From contig JARGOC010000005.1 in the NCBI GenBank assembly GCA_029212365.1, forward strand, positions 1 through 64,000: a stretch of DNA of 64,000 bases, given 5' to 3'. Both the position numbers and the translations under genes were made by a program. The notes beneath the pieces are model-generated. The model had not been told where the DNA came from, did no database searches, and saw nothing but the letters and a program-made list of their open reading frames with translations. This DNA is from Roseovarius sp. GTDB taxonomy: Bacteria > Pseudomonadota > Alphaproteobacteria > Rhodobacterales > Rhodobacteraceae. Shown here one piece after another: positions 52,774 to 61,874 of the stretch; the first letter of the stretch is position 1, and each line of letters starts with the position of its first letter.

Positions 52774-52806
52774 GCGTGGGGAAGGCCGATATGACGTCGG
52801 CCTTCC
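52774..52806 (-). terminator. Intra-operon hairpin between TRAP binding protein and small permease genes
   Basis: GGAAGGCCGA (52780-52789) and TCGGCCTTCC (52797-52806) form a perfect 10-bp stem with a 7-nt loop. On the minus strand a T6 tract follows after about 6 nt, so termination may be partial. It would favour the binding protein over the permeases. Confidence 0.6.
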
Positions 52807-52816
52807 GATTTAAGGT

Positions 52817-53803
52817 TTATTCAACCGCCAGAGCCAGATCAAGCAGCGCCTGACCATCCGGCACATCCGCCACAAAGGCTTTGTAGGATGTTTCCTGTGC
52901 CAATGCGCGCCACGCTTCAAAATCCTCGGGCGACATATGGGCAATTTCAACACCGGCATCGCTGAACACTTTCTCAGATGCGGCATCCTGCTTTTTTGCC
53001 TCTTCCAGATAGAACGCCTGCGCTTTGGCCGAGGCATCCAGAATGGCCTTTTGTTGATCGTCGTTCAGGCTTTCGAACTTGGATTTGTTCATCAGCATGG
53101 GCTGGTACATGAACCACAATGCCACATCGCCCGCAGGGGTATAGCATTTGACCTGCTCGTAAATCCGGTACGACACAAACGACGAAGATGATGTGTTTGC
53201 GGCTGTCAAAACACCTGTTTGCATGGCGTTATAAATCTCGGACGACGCCATTGACGCAATCGAGGCCCCAGCCCCAGCCAGCATCTGTTCAAACGCCTTG
53301 CCCGCCGCGCGGGTTTGCAGGCCTTGCACATCCTCAGGCGCAGTGATGCATTTGTCTTTGCCGACAAATCCACCCGCAAGATAGCCATGCACCAGAACCA
53401 TGACATCATCATCGGCCATCTTCTCTTCGAGGGCTGCCATAAAGGGCGAGTCATTCAGGCGTGCGGCGTGGTCGTGGTTTTTGACCATCCCCGGCATCAA
53501 CGTCAGGTTAAACGCAGGTTGCTGCCCGCCTGCATAGCTCAGCGGAAAAACAGTCATGTCCAGTTGGCCACGGCTAAGTGGGCGATATTGCTCGCGCGGT
53601 TTGAACAGTGATTTTGAGCCAAAAATCTGAATCTCAAGGTCAACATCAGCCGCCGCCACTTCATCGGCCACCATTTGGGCAACCTGGTGGCGTACATCTT
53701 TGTTGGACCATTGATGCGACAGGCGCAGAGTTTCGGCGCTCGCGGTGGTGCCGTACACGAGGCAAGCCGCGCTGACGAGCGTTGTGATAAATTTCGTTTT
53801 CAT
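52817..53803 (-). CDS. matP: TRAP transporter binding protein (malonate, DctP-like)
   Basis: A 328-residue periplasmic protein with a signal peptide (1-23, ending TASA) and mature start ETLRLSHQWSNKDVRHQ. The family stretch LQTRAAGKAFEQML includes the arginine that clamps the substrate carboxylate. GGAGG precedes the ATG. First gene of the operon; divergent from the GntR gene. Malonate as ligand is inferred from MatA, MatB and the same layout in rhizobial mat clusters. Confidence 0.9.
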   Translation of the reverse strand: MKTKFITTLVSAACLVYGTTASAETLRLSHQWSNKDVRHQVAQMVADEVAAADVDLEIQIFGSKSLFKPREQYRPLSRGQLDMTVFPLSYAGGQQPAFNLTLMPGMVKNHDHAARLNDSPFMAALEEKMADDDVMVLVHGYLAGGFVGKDKCITAPEDVQGLQTRAAGKAFEQMLAGAGASIASMASSEIYNAMQTGVLTAANTSSSSFVSYRIYEQVKCYTPAGDVALWFMYQPMLMNKSKFESLNDDQQKAILDASAKAQAFYLEEAKKQDAASEKVFSDAGVEIAHMSPEDFEAWRALAQETSYKAFVADVPDGQALLDLALAVE

Positions 53804-53889
53804 GATTTCCTCCCAGAAATGTGACCAGAATTCTTATGCCGGTTCTACCCGATTGGTCTTTCCACAATTTGCATCCGAGGTCAATATTC

Positions 53890-53899
53890 TAGTATACAA
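53890..53899. promoter_or_regulatory. Candidate FadR/FCD-type operator in the matP-matR spacer
   Basis: TAGTATACAA matches nine of ten positions of the symmetric TTGTATACAA form, close to the T.GT..AC.A pattern of GntR-FadR-type sites. It lies 48 bp before the GntR-family gene and 87 bp before matP, in the only spacer shared by both. Confidence 0.5.
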
Positions 53900-53946
53900 T
53901 GTGCCCATTCTTGCATTTTAAGCTCTGGCCGTGCTAAGCGGGATCT

Positions 53947-54594
53947 ATGGAAATCAGACGCGCGGATAAGATCGCGGAGGCACTTGAACATCTGGTGTTT
54001 TCCGGAAAATACCAAAACGGCGACCGCCTTGACGAGCTCAAGCTTGCCGAGCATTTCTGTGTGTCCCGCACCCCGATCCGAGAGGCACTGCAAGTCTTGG
54101 TTTCATCGGGTATGGCCGAACAAATACCGCGCCGAGGCGTGTTTGTTCGCCAGCCCGGCCCGATTGAACTGATGGAAATGTTTGAGACCATGGCCGAGCT
54201 TGAAGCCGCTTGTGGCCGACTGGCAGCGGCACGGATAACAGATGCAGGCCTCAAGCAACTTGTTGAATACAATACTAATTGTCAAAAGGCTTTTGAGGAT
54301 CAGGATCACGCCCGCTACTATGCCGAAAATGAAAAATTTCATCAGGCCATCTATCGCGGGTCCGCAAACAGCTATCTGGAATCACAGGCGTTAAGGCTTC
54401 AAAACAGGCTGAAACCTTACCGCAAAGAGCAGCTTCGCTTTCGGGGCCGCCTTACCCAATCAATGTCCGAACATATCGCCATTGTGGCCGCGCTGCAAAA
54501 CGGTGACGCAGAACAGGCCGCCAATGCACTGCGCGCTCACGTTGCAGTTCAGGGAGAGAAGTTTCACCAGTTGGTGGCCAGCCTGAACAACTGA
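53947..54594 (+). CDS. matR: GntR-family (FadR/FCD) regulator of malonate use
   Basis: A 215-residue regulator: N-terminal winged helix (about 8-70, LKLAEHFCVSRTPIREALQVL) and an all-helical FCD ligand domain (about 80-205) with metal-binding histidines of the type HYxxN...H (ENEKFHQAIYRG, SEHIAIVAAL, ALRAHV). It is divergent from the transporter operon, the layout of matR in malonate clusters. Malonate or malonyl-CoA as effector is inference. Confidence 0.85.
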   Translation: MEIRRADKIAEALEHLVFSGKYQNGDRLDELKLAEHFCVSRTPIREALQVLVSSGMAEQIPRRGVFVRQPGPIELMEMFETMAELEAACGRLAAARITDAGLKQLVEYNTNCQKAFEDQDHARYYAENEKFHQAIYRGSANSYLESQALRLQNRLKPYRKEQLRFRGRLTQSMSEHIAIVAALQNGDAEQAANALRAHVAVQGEKFHQLVASLNN

Positions 54595-54670
54595 TGTGAT
54601 GCATGATCTGGCGTGTCGGCCTCTGTAGGCAACACGATATCCCCCAACTGCCCAACCCCGGCAGGGCCGT

Positions 54671-56143
54671 TTACACGGTGCACTCTTTGCCCAGTTTGAC
54701 CGCCTCTTTGACCAATAGATCAAAGTCAGATTTCGTGACGCGGTGGTTGGTGATATTGACCCGGATCGCCAGTTGCCCGTTCAACTTTGTTGTCGAAGGT
54801 GCTGCAACGCCACTTTCCTGAAGGCGCATAACGATTTCCTCGTTCAGGCGGTTCAATGCGGCGTCGTCCATGGCAGGGGCCACAAATCTGAAACAGCAAA
54901 TGTTCAACGATACAGGGGTCAACAATTCAAGGTGTGGGTTGGCCTCGACCAACGCCCCGAGATAGACTGCCTGCTGGCAGTTATCCTCTACTTTTTGAAG
55001 GATTTTGTGCATCCCGTGCTCTTTGAGATGAAACCAAACCTTCAGCGCCCGGAACCCACGAGAAAGCTCAGGGCCGTATTCACAAAACCAGGGATTGCCG
55101 CCGGCAAGCCCACGCGGCGCGGCTGTCAGATACTCGGGCCTGAGGGTAAAAGCCTTGCGATGCAGATCTTCCCGGCGGATCAAAACGCATCCGGCATCAT
55201 ATTGCACATGCACCCATTTATGAAAATCAAACGCAATGGAATCGGCGCGCTCAATACCGGTGAAACGGGGTTTGAGGTTGTCATTCATCGCTGCGATTGC
55301 GCCAAAGGCCCCATCCACATGGAACCAAAGATCATGCTCCTGACAGACCTCTGATATGGCGTTGAGATCGTCGATAGCGCCGGTGTTTACCGTCGCCGGA
55401 GACCCCACCACACAGAACGGTTGATGCCCCGCAGCCAGGTCTTTTTCAATGGCGCGGCGCAAGGCGGGAATGTCCATCTCATAGGCATCATTCACAGGAA
55501 CAGTGCGAAGCGCATCAATTCCAAGGCCCAACATATCAAACGCGCGCGCGATACAGCTGTGGGCTTCGGATGATGCATATCCCACCAGCCTGCGTTTGTC
55601 TGTGCGCACGCCTTGTTTTCTGATGTCATAATCCGCCTTGGCGTATCGCGCGGCACTCAGCGCTATCACTGTGGCAATTGAAGTACCACTCACCACCAGC
55701 CCACTTGAGGTGGACGGAAAATCGAACATGGTTTTCATCCAATTGATGACCTGGTGTTCGATGTAATTCGCTCCATGATCACGCCCGCCAAGATTGGAAT
55801 TCATCGCCGAGGCCATCGCCTCAGCAATAATGCCTCCGGGGGCGCCTGATCCGTGAACCCAGCCAGAAAATCTGGGATGGGTGTTGCCCGTCGCATAGGG
55901 CAAAACCTGCGTCAGCAAATCCTCACAGACCTTATCCGTACCCTGCGGGTCCATGGGCAGGGGCTCAGCGATGGCAGCTTTGATATCATCTGGGACAGGT
56001 GTCCAAACCGGACGATCACGTGCACTTTCAACGTGGTCAATGGCGGCGTCCAGCATGGAATGCGCGCGCTTTCTGAAAGCGCTCCAATCGTCTGGGTCCA
56101 GAGAATGACCTGTTTCACTTGGCGCGTCGGGCGTGTCTTGCAT
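54671..56143 (-). CDS. PLP-dependent group II decarboxylase (aromatic L-amino-acid decarboxylase family)
   Basis: A 490-residue fold-type I enzyme. The PLP lysine is Lys309 in FDFHKWVHV, and the stacking/aspartate motif is HVDGAFG (275-281). The family decarboxylates aromatic amino acids, glutamate, diaminobutyrate or acts as an aldehyde synthase; the N-terminal HPRFSGWVHGSG piece is usual. An upstream frame of 40 codons is unlikely; TAGGACACC precedes the chosen ATG. It is convergent with matR and has no operon partner. Exact substrate unknown. Confidence 0.82.
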   Translation of the reverse strand: MQDTPDAPSETGHSLDPDDWSAFRKRAHSMLDAAIDHVESARDRPVWTPVPDDIKAAIAEPLPMDPQGTDKVCEDLLTQVLPYATGNTHPRFSGWVHGSGAPGGIIAEAMASAMNSNLGGRDHGANYIEHQVINWMKTMFDFPSTSSGLVVSGTSIATVIALSAARYAKADYDIRKQGVRTDKRRLVGYASSEAHSCIARAFDMLGLGIDALRTVPVNDAYEMDIPALRRAIEKDLAAGHQPFCVVGSPATVNTGAIDDLNAISEVCQEHDLWFHVDGAFGAIAAMNDNLKPRFTGIERADSIAFDFHKWVHVQYDAGCVLIRREDLHRKAFTLRPEYLTAAPRGLAGGNPWFCEYGPELSRGFRALKVWFHLKEHGMHKILQKVEDNCQQAVYLGALVEANPHLELLTPVSLNICCFRFVAPAMDDAALNRLNEEIVMRLQESGVAAPSTTKLNGQLAIRVNITNHRVTKSDFDLLVKEAVKLGKECTV

Positions 56144-56517
56144 TTGGTGTCCTACGTATAAACCGGAAATCCTATTGATTGCGATCGTAACTATTCGTGC
56201 CAGCCCAGACCATTGCCAATTGCTCAAGAAATCCCCTGAACACGCAAAATCTGTGAAAAACAAACGTGAACGCGCCGACGGCCGGTATTAACACAGTGAT
56301 CACCAGCAGCTCGGGGGGGGAGTTGTTCACCATTGAGCGTTGAGAAAATGATCTTATCTGGGAAAGAAAGCCTGACCGTAAGTATCGGATCTAGAGGTAA
56401 AACCCCATTTTCTGCCCGCACCACATTGATCCAGGCAAAGCGCTTTGTGACCCACCAGATCCAACCGCGGTGATGCGCGAAATGCCGGTCTCATAGTCTT
56501 TTGAAATACAACAGTTC
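56144..56517. other. Gene-free spacer between decarboxylase and tRNA-Glu
   Basis: About 370 bp with no frame of protein character on either strand. It should contain the decarboxylase promoter (reading leftward). I see a G8 run near 56314 and no convincing hairpin with a T-run or repeated motif. Confidence 0.6.
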
Positions 56518-56592
56518 TGGCAGCCCGTAGGGGAATCGAACCCCTCTTTCCAGGTTGAAAACCTGGCGTCCTAACCGATAGACGAACGGGCC
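56518..56592 (-). tRNA. tRNA-Glu (TTC)
   Basis: A 75-nt cloverleaf on the minus strand beginning GGCCCGTTCGTC: anticodon stem CCAGG/CCTGG around TTTTCAA (anticodon TTC), T-loop GGTTCGATTCC and encoded CCA. It lies downstream of recJ, both on the minus strand, an order seen in other Rhodobacteraceae (from memory). Confidence 0.96.
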
Positions 56593-56718
56593 ATACCGTT
56601 GTGTGAGGCGGTTCCTAGGCAAATCCTGCGACTTGCGCAAGGGGGATTCTGCAAAAAAGGCAGATCAATGGGCAGTTATTCGTGGCCATGTGGCTTGGCG
56701 GTTCGGATAGGGAAAATC

Positions 56719-58485
56719 TCAGGCAGGTGCTGCGTCTTCAAGGCGCAGCTGAACTGAGCGGCGACCCTGCCAACTGTTGATCTCAATGCGCCCGGCCAGG
56801 TGGAAAAGCGCACCGCCATGGGCCTCAAGTGCGGCGCCAAGCCCGGTGTCAAAAGCGCCAAATGATATTGCATCCAATTGCGCCCCCAGCCCATCGCTAA
56901 AACGCAGTTTCAGGTGCGACTCCCCGACACGTTTGGCAAAGGATATGGCCATATCGGCAAAGACGTACCGTGGCCCGGCGGCACTGGCACCAAAGGGGCC
57001 GGCAGCTTCGATTTTCTCAACCAGATCAACGCTGGCCGCACCGGGCATCAGCAGCCCGTCTAGTTTCAGGTCAGCAGGGCCCGCAGCGCCAGCGCCTTGT
57101 CGATCCAGCAGGTCGGACAGGCGGGCCATCGCATCCTCAAGCTGATCACGCGCCACTGTTAGCCCCGCGGCCATGCGGTGCCCGCCGCCCTTGATCAGCA
57201 AGCCCTCAGCAGTCAGCCTTTGGACGCTGGCGCCCAGGTCCACGCCTGAGATAGAGCGCCCCGAGCCTTTGCCTTCATCGCCATCAAGGCCAATCACCAC
57301 GGCAGGCCGGTTGGTGGCTTCTTTCAAACGGCTGGCCACGATGCCCACGACACCGGGATGCCAGCCTTCGCCAGCGGCCCAGACCAGCGGAGCATCCAGA
57401 CCCCGTTCCTCGGCTTGGGCCATCGCTGCGGCGCGAACCGAGGCTTCAATATCGCGGCGCTCGGTGTTCAACTCGTCCAGCCGCTCGGCCATGGCCGTGG
57501 CCTCGTGCGGGTTGTCCGTGGCCAGTAATCGCGCGCCCAGATCCGCCTTGCCAATGCGCCCGCCAGCGTTGACACGCGGCCCAAAGACAAAGCCCAGGTG
57601 ATACGATGTCGGCGGCCCATCGAGCCGCCCCACATCTGCCAGCGCCACCAGACCGGGGCGTCCCCGGCGTGCCATGATACGCAGGCCCTGACGTACAAAC
57701 GCCCGGTTGACGCCGCGCAGAGGCGCCACATCAGCCACCGTGGCCAGCGCCACCAGATCAAGCATGCCCATCAGGTCAGGCCCCTGCTTGCCTGCCTCGC
57801 GCATTTGTCGCCCGGCCTCAACCAGCATCAAAAACACCACGGCTGCGGCACATAGATGTGAGCATTCGCCGCTTTCATCCTGTCGGTTGGGGTTCACCAC
57901 GGCCAGTGCATTGGGCAGAGTTTCACCGCCCAGATGGTGATCCAGAATAACCACATCAGCGCCTTTGGCGGCCTCGACAGGCCCATGGCTGAGCGTGCCG
58001 CAATCCACACAGATAATCAGGTCATGGGAGCGGGCAAGCTGCGCCATGGCCTCGTCATTTGGGCCATAGCCTTCGTCAATCCGGTCGGGCACATAGAGAG
58101 TGCCAGAGCGGCCCATCTGGCGCAGCCAGTCAATCAGCAACGCAGCAGAGCTGCCGCCGTCCACATCGTAATCTGCAAAAATTGCAATCTTTTCTTTGGC
58201 TTGCACGGCCTGCAAGACCCGTTCAGCCGCTTTGTGCATGTCCTTCAATCCGCGTGGATCAGGCAGCAGGTCACGCAGGGCAGGGGTCAGATAGGCCTCG
58301 GCCTCCTCTACGGCCACACCCAGCCGTGCCAGGGTTTGACACAGAGGGCGGGGGAGGGCGGTCTGCTGGGCCATCGCCTCAGCCTGCCGGTCTTGCTCCA
58401 GGGCAGGGCCAATCCAGCGCCGCCCCGTCAGCGAGTTTTCTACACCAAGAAAGGTCTTCCCGCTCACCGGTTTGGGTGGCGGCAC
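56719..58485 (-). CDS. recJ: Single-stranded-DNA-specific exonuclease RecJ
   Basis: A 588-residue 5'-3' exonuclease of recombination and mismatch repair. The DHH-domain motifs are FADYDVDGGSS (near 104), VDCGT, the DHH motif in VILDHHLGG, then the DHHA1 part with GGGHRMAAGLT. The start is a GTG overlapping glpX by 22 bp; weak GAAAG precedes it. It is in a run hom-glpX-recJ on one strand. Confidence 0.93.
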   Translation of the reverse strand: MPPPKPVSGKTFLGVENSLTGRRWIGPALEQDRQAEAMAQQTALPRPLCQTLARLGVAVEEAEAYLTPALRDLLPDPRGLKDMHKAAERVLQAVQAKEKIAIFADYDVDGGSSAALLIDWLRQMGRSGTLYVPDRIDEGYGPNDEAMAQLARSHDLIICVDCGTLSHGPVEAAKGADVVILDHHLGGETLPNALAVVNPNRQDESGECSHLCAAAVVFLMLVEAGRQMREAGKQGPDLMGMLDLVALATVADVAPLRGVNRAFVRQGLRIMARRGRPGLVALADVGRLDGPPTSYHLGFVFGPRVNAGGRIGKADLGARLLATDNPHEATAMAERLDELNTERRDIEASVRAAAMAQAEERGLDAPLVWAAGEGWHPGVVGIVASRLKEATNRPAVVIGLDGDEGKGSGRSISGVDLGASVQRLTAEGLLIKGGGHRMAAGLTVARDQLEDAMARLSDLLDRQGAGAAGPADLKLDGLLMPGAASVDLVEKIEAAGPFGASAAGPRYVFADMAISFAKRVGESHLKLRFSDGLGAQLDAISFGAFDTGLGAALEAHGGALFHLAGRIEINSWQGRRSVQLRLEDAAPA

Positions 58486-59429
58486 GATACGCGGCGGCTT
58501 TCGCCGGTTTTTGAGCGCAACAGCAAAGTTTCGGTTTCAACCACATCGCCGTCACGGCGCAGGCCGTTCAGGATAGAGCCTTTGGTGACACCAGTGGCCG
58601 CAAAGATCACATCATCGCGCACCATATCGTCGCGCGCATAGATCAGGTCCAGATCGGTGATGCCGGCCTTGGCCGCGCGGCCACGTTCATCATCGTTGCG
58701 AAACAACAACCGCCCCCAGATTTGTCCACCCATACATTTGAGCGCCCCCGCAGCCAGCACACCTTCGGGCGCGCCCCCCGATCCCATGTACATGTCGATG
58801 CCCGTCACTTCGGCTTCGGCGCAATGCATCACGCCAGCCACATCGCCATCGGTGATCAGATGGATCGACGCCCCCGTGGCGCGAACCTCAGAGATCATAT
58901 CTTCGTGGCGCGGACGTTCCAGAATGCACACGGTGATTTGGGCCGGCTTCACGCCTTTGGCCTTGGCCAGGGCCTCAACCCGTTCTTTGGGCGACATATC
59001 CAATGACACGACGTCTTTGGCATAGCCCGGCCCCACGGCCAGCTTATCCATATAGACGTCGGGCGCGTGCAGCATGGTGCCGCGCGGGGCCATGGAAATG
59101 ACGGTCAGCGCATTGGGCATTGCCTTGGCGGTCAGGGTTGTGCCTTCCAGCGGATCAAGTGCAATATCCACACCCGGACCTTCGCCCGAGCCAACCTCTT
59201 CCCCAATGAACAGCATCGGCGCTTCGTCACGTTCGCCTTCGCCGATCACCACGACGCCTTTGATATCCAGCATATTCAACTGCTCGCGCATGGCGTTCAC
59301 AGCGGCCTGATCTGCGGCTTTTTCATCGCCGCGTCCGATCATATCAAAACAGGCAATGGCAGCTTCTTCGGCGACGCGGGCCAGGGCGAGAGAGAGCATG
59401 TGATCATCAAACGAAGTTTGCGCGGACAT
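58464..59429 (-). CDS. glpX: Fructose-1,6-bisphosphatase class II
   Basis: A 321-residue lithium-sensitive, metal-dependent phosphatase of gluconeogenesis that releases phosphate from fructose-1,6-bisphosphate (and sedoheptulose bisphosphate in some). Motifs: VIGEGERDEAPML, the metal/phosphate site DPLEGTTLTA and YMGSGGAPEGVLAAGAL. A GAAGGA site precedes the ATG. It sits between hom and recJ. Confidence 0.94.
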   Translation of the reverse strand: MSAQTSFDDHMLSLALARVAEEAAIACFDMIGRGDEKAADQAAVNAMREQLNMLDIKGVVVIGEGERDEAPMLFIGEEVGSGEGPGVDIALDPLEGTTLTAKAMPNALTVISMAPRGTMLHAPDVYMDKLAVGPGYAKDVVSLDMSPKERVEALAKAKGVKPAQITVCILERPRHEDMISEVRATGASIHLITDGDVAGVMHCAEAEVTGIDMYMGSGGAPEGVLAAGALKCMGGQIWGRLLFRNDDERGRAAKAGITDLDLIYARDDMVRDDVIFAATGVTKGSILNGLRRDGDVVETETLLLRSKTGESRRVSCRHPNR

Positions 59430-59501
59430 TTGTTTATCCTTCAGGAAATAGGGGTCTGGTCAGCATTAGCGTCAGACAGACAAGGGGGCAAGTGTGTGCG
59501 C

Positions 59502-60788
59502 TCAGACGGTTTCGATTCTCAGCGCGACAGGTGTTTCTTTCATCACGTCAAGTTTGGCCATCGCAGCCAATGCGTGGTCCAGATCATTGCGGGTCACTTT
59601 GTGAGTGACAATCAAAACCGGCGCGGTGCTGCCGTTGTGCTGATATTGCCGCATCCGGTCGATTGAGACGCCGTTTTCGCCCAGCACAGTGGCGATCTTG
59701 GCCATGGCGCCGGGTTTGTCCTCAAGTGCCATGCGCAGATAGTAAGGGGCCGGGGTGACGGCCTGCGCTGGCTTGGCCTTGGTCAGGCCAACGGCCGGGC
59801 GGCCAAAGACAGGCATCCGAAAGCCACGCGCGATATCCATCACATCGCCCATCACCGCGCTGGCGGTGGGGCCCTCACCGGCGCCGGGGCCGCGCAGAAC
59901 GATCTGTTCCACAGCGTCACCCTCAAGCACGCACATGTTGGTGCCGCCTTCCAGCTGGCCCAGCGGCGAGGTGTCGGGCACCAGGCAGGGCGACATGCGT
60001 TGTTCCAACCCACGCCCGGTCAACTGAGCAACACCCAGCAGTTTGATACGGTATCCCATATCAGCGGCCTGGTGGATGTCGTCGATGGTGATGCGCTCAA
60101 TGCCGTCCAGCTCAACCGCATCAAAATCAACCTGGGTGCCAAAGGCGATGGCGGCCAACAAAGACAGTTTATGCCCGGCATCAATGCCCCCGACGTCCAG
60201 CGTTGGGTCGGCTTCGAGGTAACCCAGTTGGTTGGCTTCCTCAAAAACCTCGTCATAGGGCAGGCCGGCCGATTGCATCCGGGTCAGGATATAGTTGCAG
60301 GTGCCGTTCATCACCCCCATCACGCGGGTGACTTCATTGCCTGCCAGCCCTTCAGTCAGTGCTTTGATCACAGGAATGCCGCCCGCGACAGCGGCCTCAA
60401 AGCGGATCACGCGGCCTGCGTCCTCGGCGGCCATCGCCAAAGCGTGTCCGTGGTGGGCCAGCATCGCCTTATTGGCCGTGACAACATCCTTGCCCGCAGC
60501 AATAGCCGCTTCGGTGGCGGCTTTGGCGGGGCCGTCGCTGCCGCCCATCAGTTCAACAAAAACATCTACATCGTCGCGGGTGGCCAGGGCCACAGGATCA
60601 TCTTCCCAGGCGTAATCCTTGAGGTTGACGCCACGGTCCTTATCCCGGCTACGCGCACTGACAGCAGTGATCACGACAGGGCGGCCAGCACGGTCTGCCA
60701 GCAGATTGGCCTTTTGGCGGATGATTTTGATAACACCCGTGCCCACAGTTCCCAATCCGGCAATACCAAGGCGTAAAGGGTGGGTCAT
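59502..60788 (-). CDS. hom: Homoserine dehydrogenase
   Basis: A 428-residue enzyme converting aspartate semialdehyde to homoserine for threonine and methionine. N-terminal NAD(P) motif GIAGLGTVGTGV (8-19), central catalytic stretch with the lysine in EADPTLDVGGIDAGHKL, and a C-terminal ACT domain (about 348-428, YYLRMALEDKPGAMAKI) for threonine feedback. The frame is open 49 codons upstream, but GGAG before the chosen ATG and homology fix the start. No SAM or threonine attenuator was recognised in the leader. Confidence 0.94.
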   Translation of the reverse strand: MTHPLRLGIAGLGTVGTGVIKIIRQKANLLADRAGRPVVITAVSARSRDKDRGVNLKDYAWEDDPVALATRDDVDVFVELMGGSDGPAKAATEAAIAAGKDVVTANKAMLAHHGHALAMAAEDAGRVIRFEAAVAGGIPVIKALTEGLAGNEVTRVMGVMNGTCNYILTRMQSAGLPYDEVFEEANQLGYLEADPTLDVGGIDAGHKLSLLAAIAFGTQVDFDAVELDGIERITIDDIHQAADMGYRIKLLGVAQLTGRGLEQRMSPCLVPDTSPLGQLEGGTNMCVLEGDAVEQIVLRGPGAGEGPTASAVMGDVMDIARGFRMPVFGRPAVGLTKAKPAQAVTPAPYYLRMALEDKPGAMAKIATVLGENGVSIDRMRQYQHNGSTAPVLIVTHKVTRNDLDHALAAMAKLDVMKETPVALRIETV

Positions 60789-60885
60789 CTGCGTCTCCGA
60801 TAGGATTGTTGCATGGTTGTGAGGCGATGTAGCCGACCATGCGCGCCCTTGCAACGCAGGTTTTACGGCTGGCGCTCTGATGCCC

Positions 60886-61179
60886 TCAGAATTCTGTGAC
60901 ACCCGTGGACATGCGCGCGCGTGTCGGGCTGTCAATCACTGTGCCACGCAAGCGTGTTGCTCGTGCGCGAAGGCTGGCCACACGCGCCTCAATGCCAGTG
61001 GCAGTCTCGGGGGCAATGCGTGGCTCGTCGACGCGCGCGTTCAGGTTTTCCACCGGCATAAGATCAGGATAGGCGGCATTGGCTGCACTGTCAGACAGGG
61101 CACTGTCGAGATCGGGAAATTGCGCACATGCGCCAATAGCGGTCAAAAGGCAGAGGGTGAAGGCAGGGCGCAGAGGCAT
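60886..61179 (-). CDS. Small putative lipoprotein
   Basis: A 97-residue protein beginning MPLRPAFTLCLLTAIGACAQF; the hydrophobic stretch followed by AIGAC fits a lipobox with the lipid-bearing Cys at about residue 18. The rest is polar, alanine/arginine-rich and partly helical (EARVASLRARATRLRG). The ATG follows AAGGAC; a GTG one codon earlier is possible. It lies between hom and the divergent TetR gene. Function unknown. Confidence 0.65.
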   Translation of the reverse strand: MPLRPAFTLCLLTAIGACAQFPDLDSALSDSAANAAYPDLMPVENLNARVDEPRIAPETATGIEARVASLRARATRLRGTVIDSPTRARMSTGVTEF

Positions 61180-61258
61180 CACGCGGGCAGGTCCTTTGGC
61201 AGGTCGGTGCCCTCTCTTGCCATTCTTTTGCGCGATTGCGCAAGCAGGGGCTTTGATT

Positions 61259-61272
61259 TGAACGTATGTTCA
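61259..61272 (+). promoter_or_regulatory. Candidate TetR operator
   Basis: TGAAC-GTAT-GTTCA is an inverted repeat with 5-bp arms ending 14 bp before the TetR start codon, the usual place and symmetry for autoregulation by this family. Confidence 0.6.
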
Positions 61273-61286
61273 GTTAAATCTGGCTC

Positions 61287-61874
61287 ATGGCACGCACCCA
61301 AGGTTCACACTCTGATATTACAGGCCCGCGCGTTCGGAATGCGGCCCAGAGGCTGTTTGCACGCCACGGTTTTGCGGCGGTGTCGATGCGTCAGATCGCG
61401 AGCGAAGTGGGGGTGCAGGCCGGGGCTTTGTATAATTACACGCCTGACAAGCAGACTTTGCTGTTTGATCTTATGAAAGAACATTTGGATCAATTGCTTG
61501 ATGCGCGAAAAGATCAACCCATTCCCGATGATGCGATGCAAGCTCTTGAGCAGTTCACCCGCTTTCACATCAGGTTTCACGCCGCCCGGCCTGAGGCCGT
61601 GTTCATCGCCTATATGGAGCTACGCAACCTTTCCCCCGAAAACTTTGCCGTGATCGAGGGCCTGCGCCACACCTATGAGACCCAACTGGAAGATATCCTG
61701 CGCCAGGGTATTGCCGACGGTTCATTTGCTATGCCTGACCCCAAAATCACGTCATTGGCAATGATCGCCATGCTGACCGGAGTAAACACCTGGTTCAGCG
61801 ACGCAGGCCGGCTGAGCCTGCCCGAGGTGGAGACGATATATTGGACGATGGTGCGCAAATCCGTCGCAGTGTGA
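61287..61874 (+). CDS. TetR-family regulator
   Basis: A 195-residue repressor-type protein. The HTH is at about 15-60 (AAQRLFARHGFAAVSMRQIASEVGV, ALYNYTPDKQTLL); the C-terminal helical domain (about 80-195) binds the effector. The fold resembles regulators of acyl-CoA or amine catabolism, but no ligand can be assigned. Its upstream dyad suggests autoregulation. Two small hairpins follow the stop (61898-61914 and 61931-61945). Confidence 0.85.
   Translation: MARTQGSHSDITGPRVRNAAQRLFARHGFAAVSMRQIASEVGVQAGALYNYTPDKQTLLFDLMKEHLDQLLDARKDQPIPDDAMQALEQFTRFHIRFHAARPEAVFIAYMELRNLSPENFAVIEGLRHTYETQLEDILRQGIADGSFAMPDPKITSLAMIAMLTGVNTWFSDAGRLSLPEVETIYWTMVRKSVAV

Noticed and set aside
60789..60885. SAM riboswitch or threonine attenuator before hom
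   Set aside because: The leader is short and shows no conserved core, leader peptide or terminator pair.
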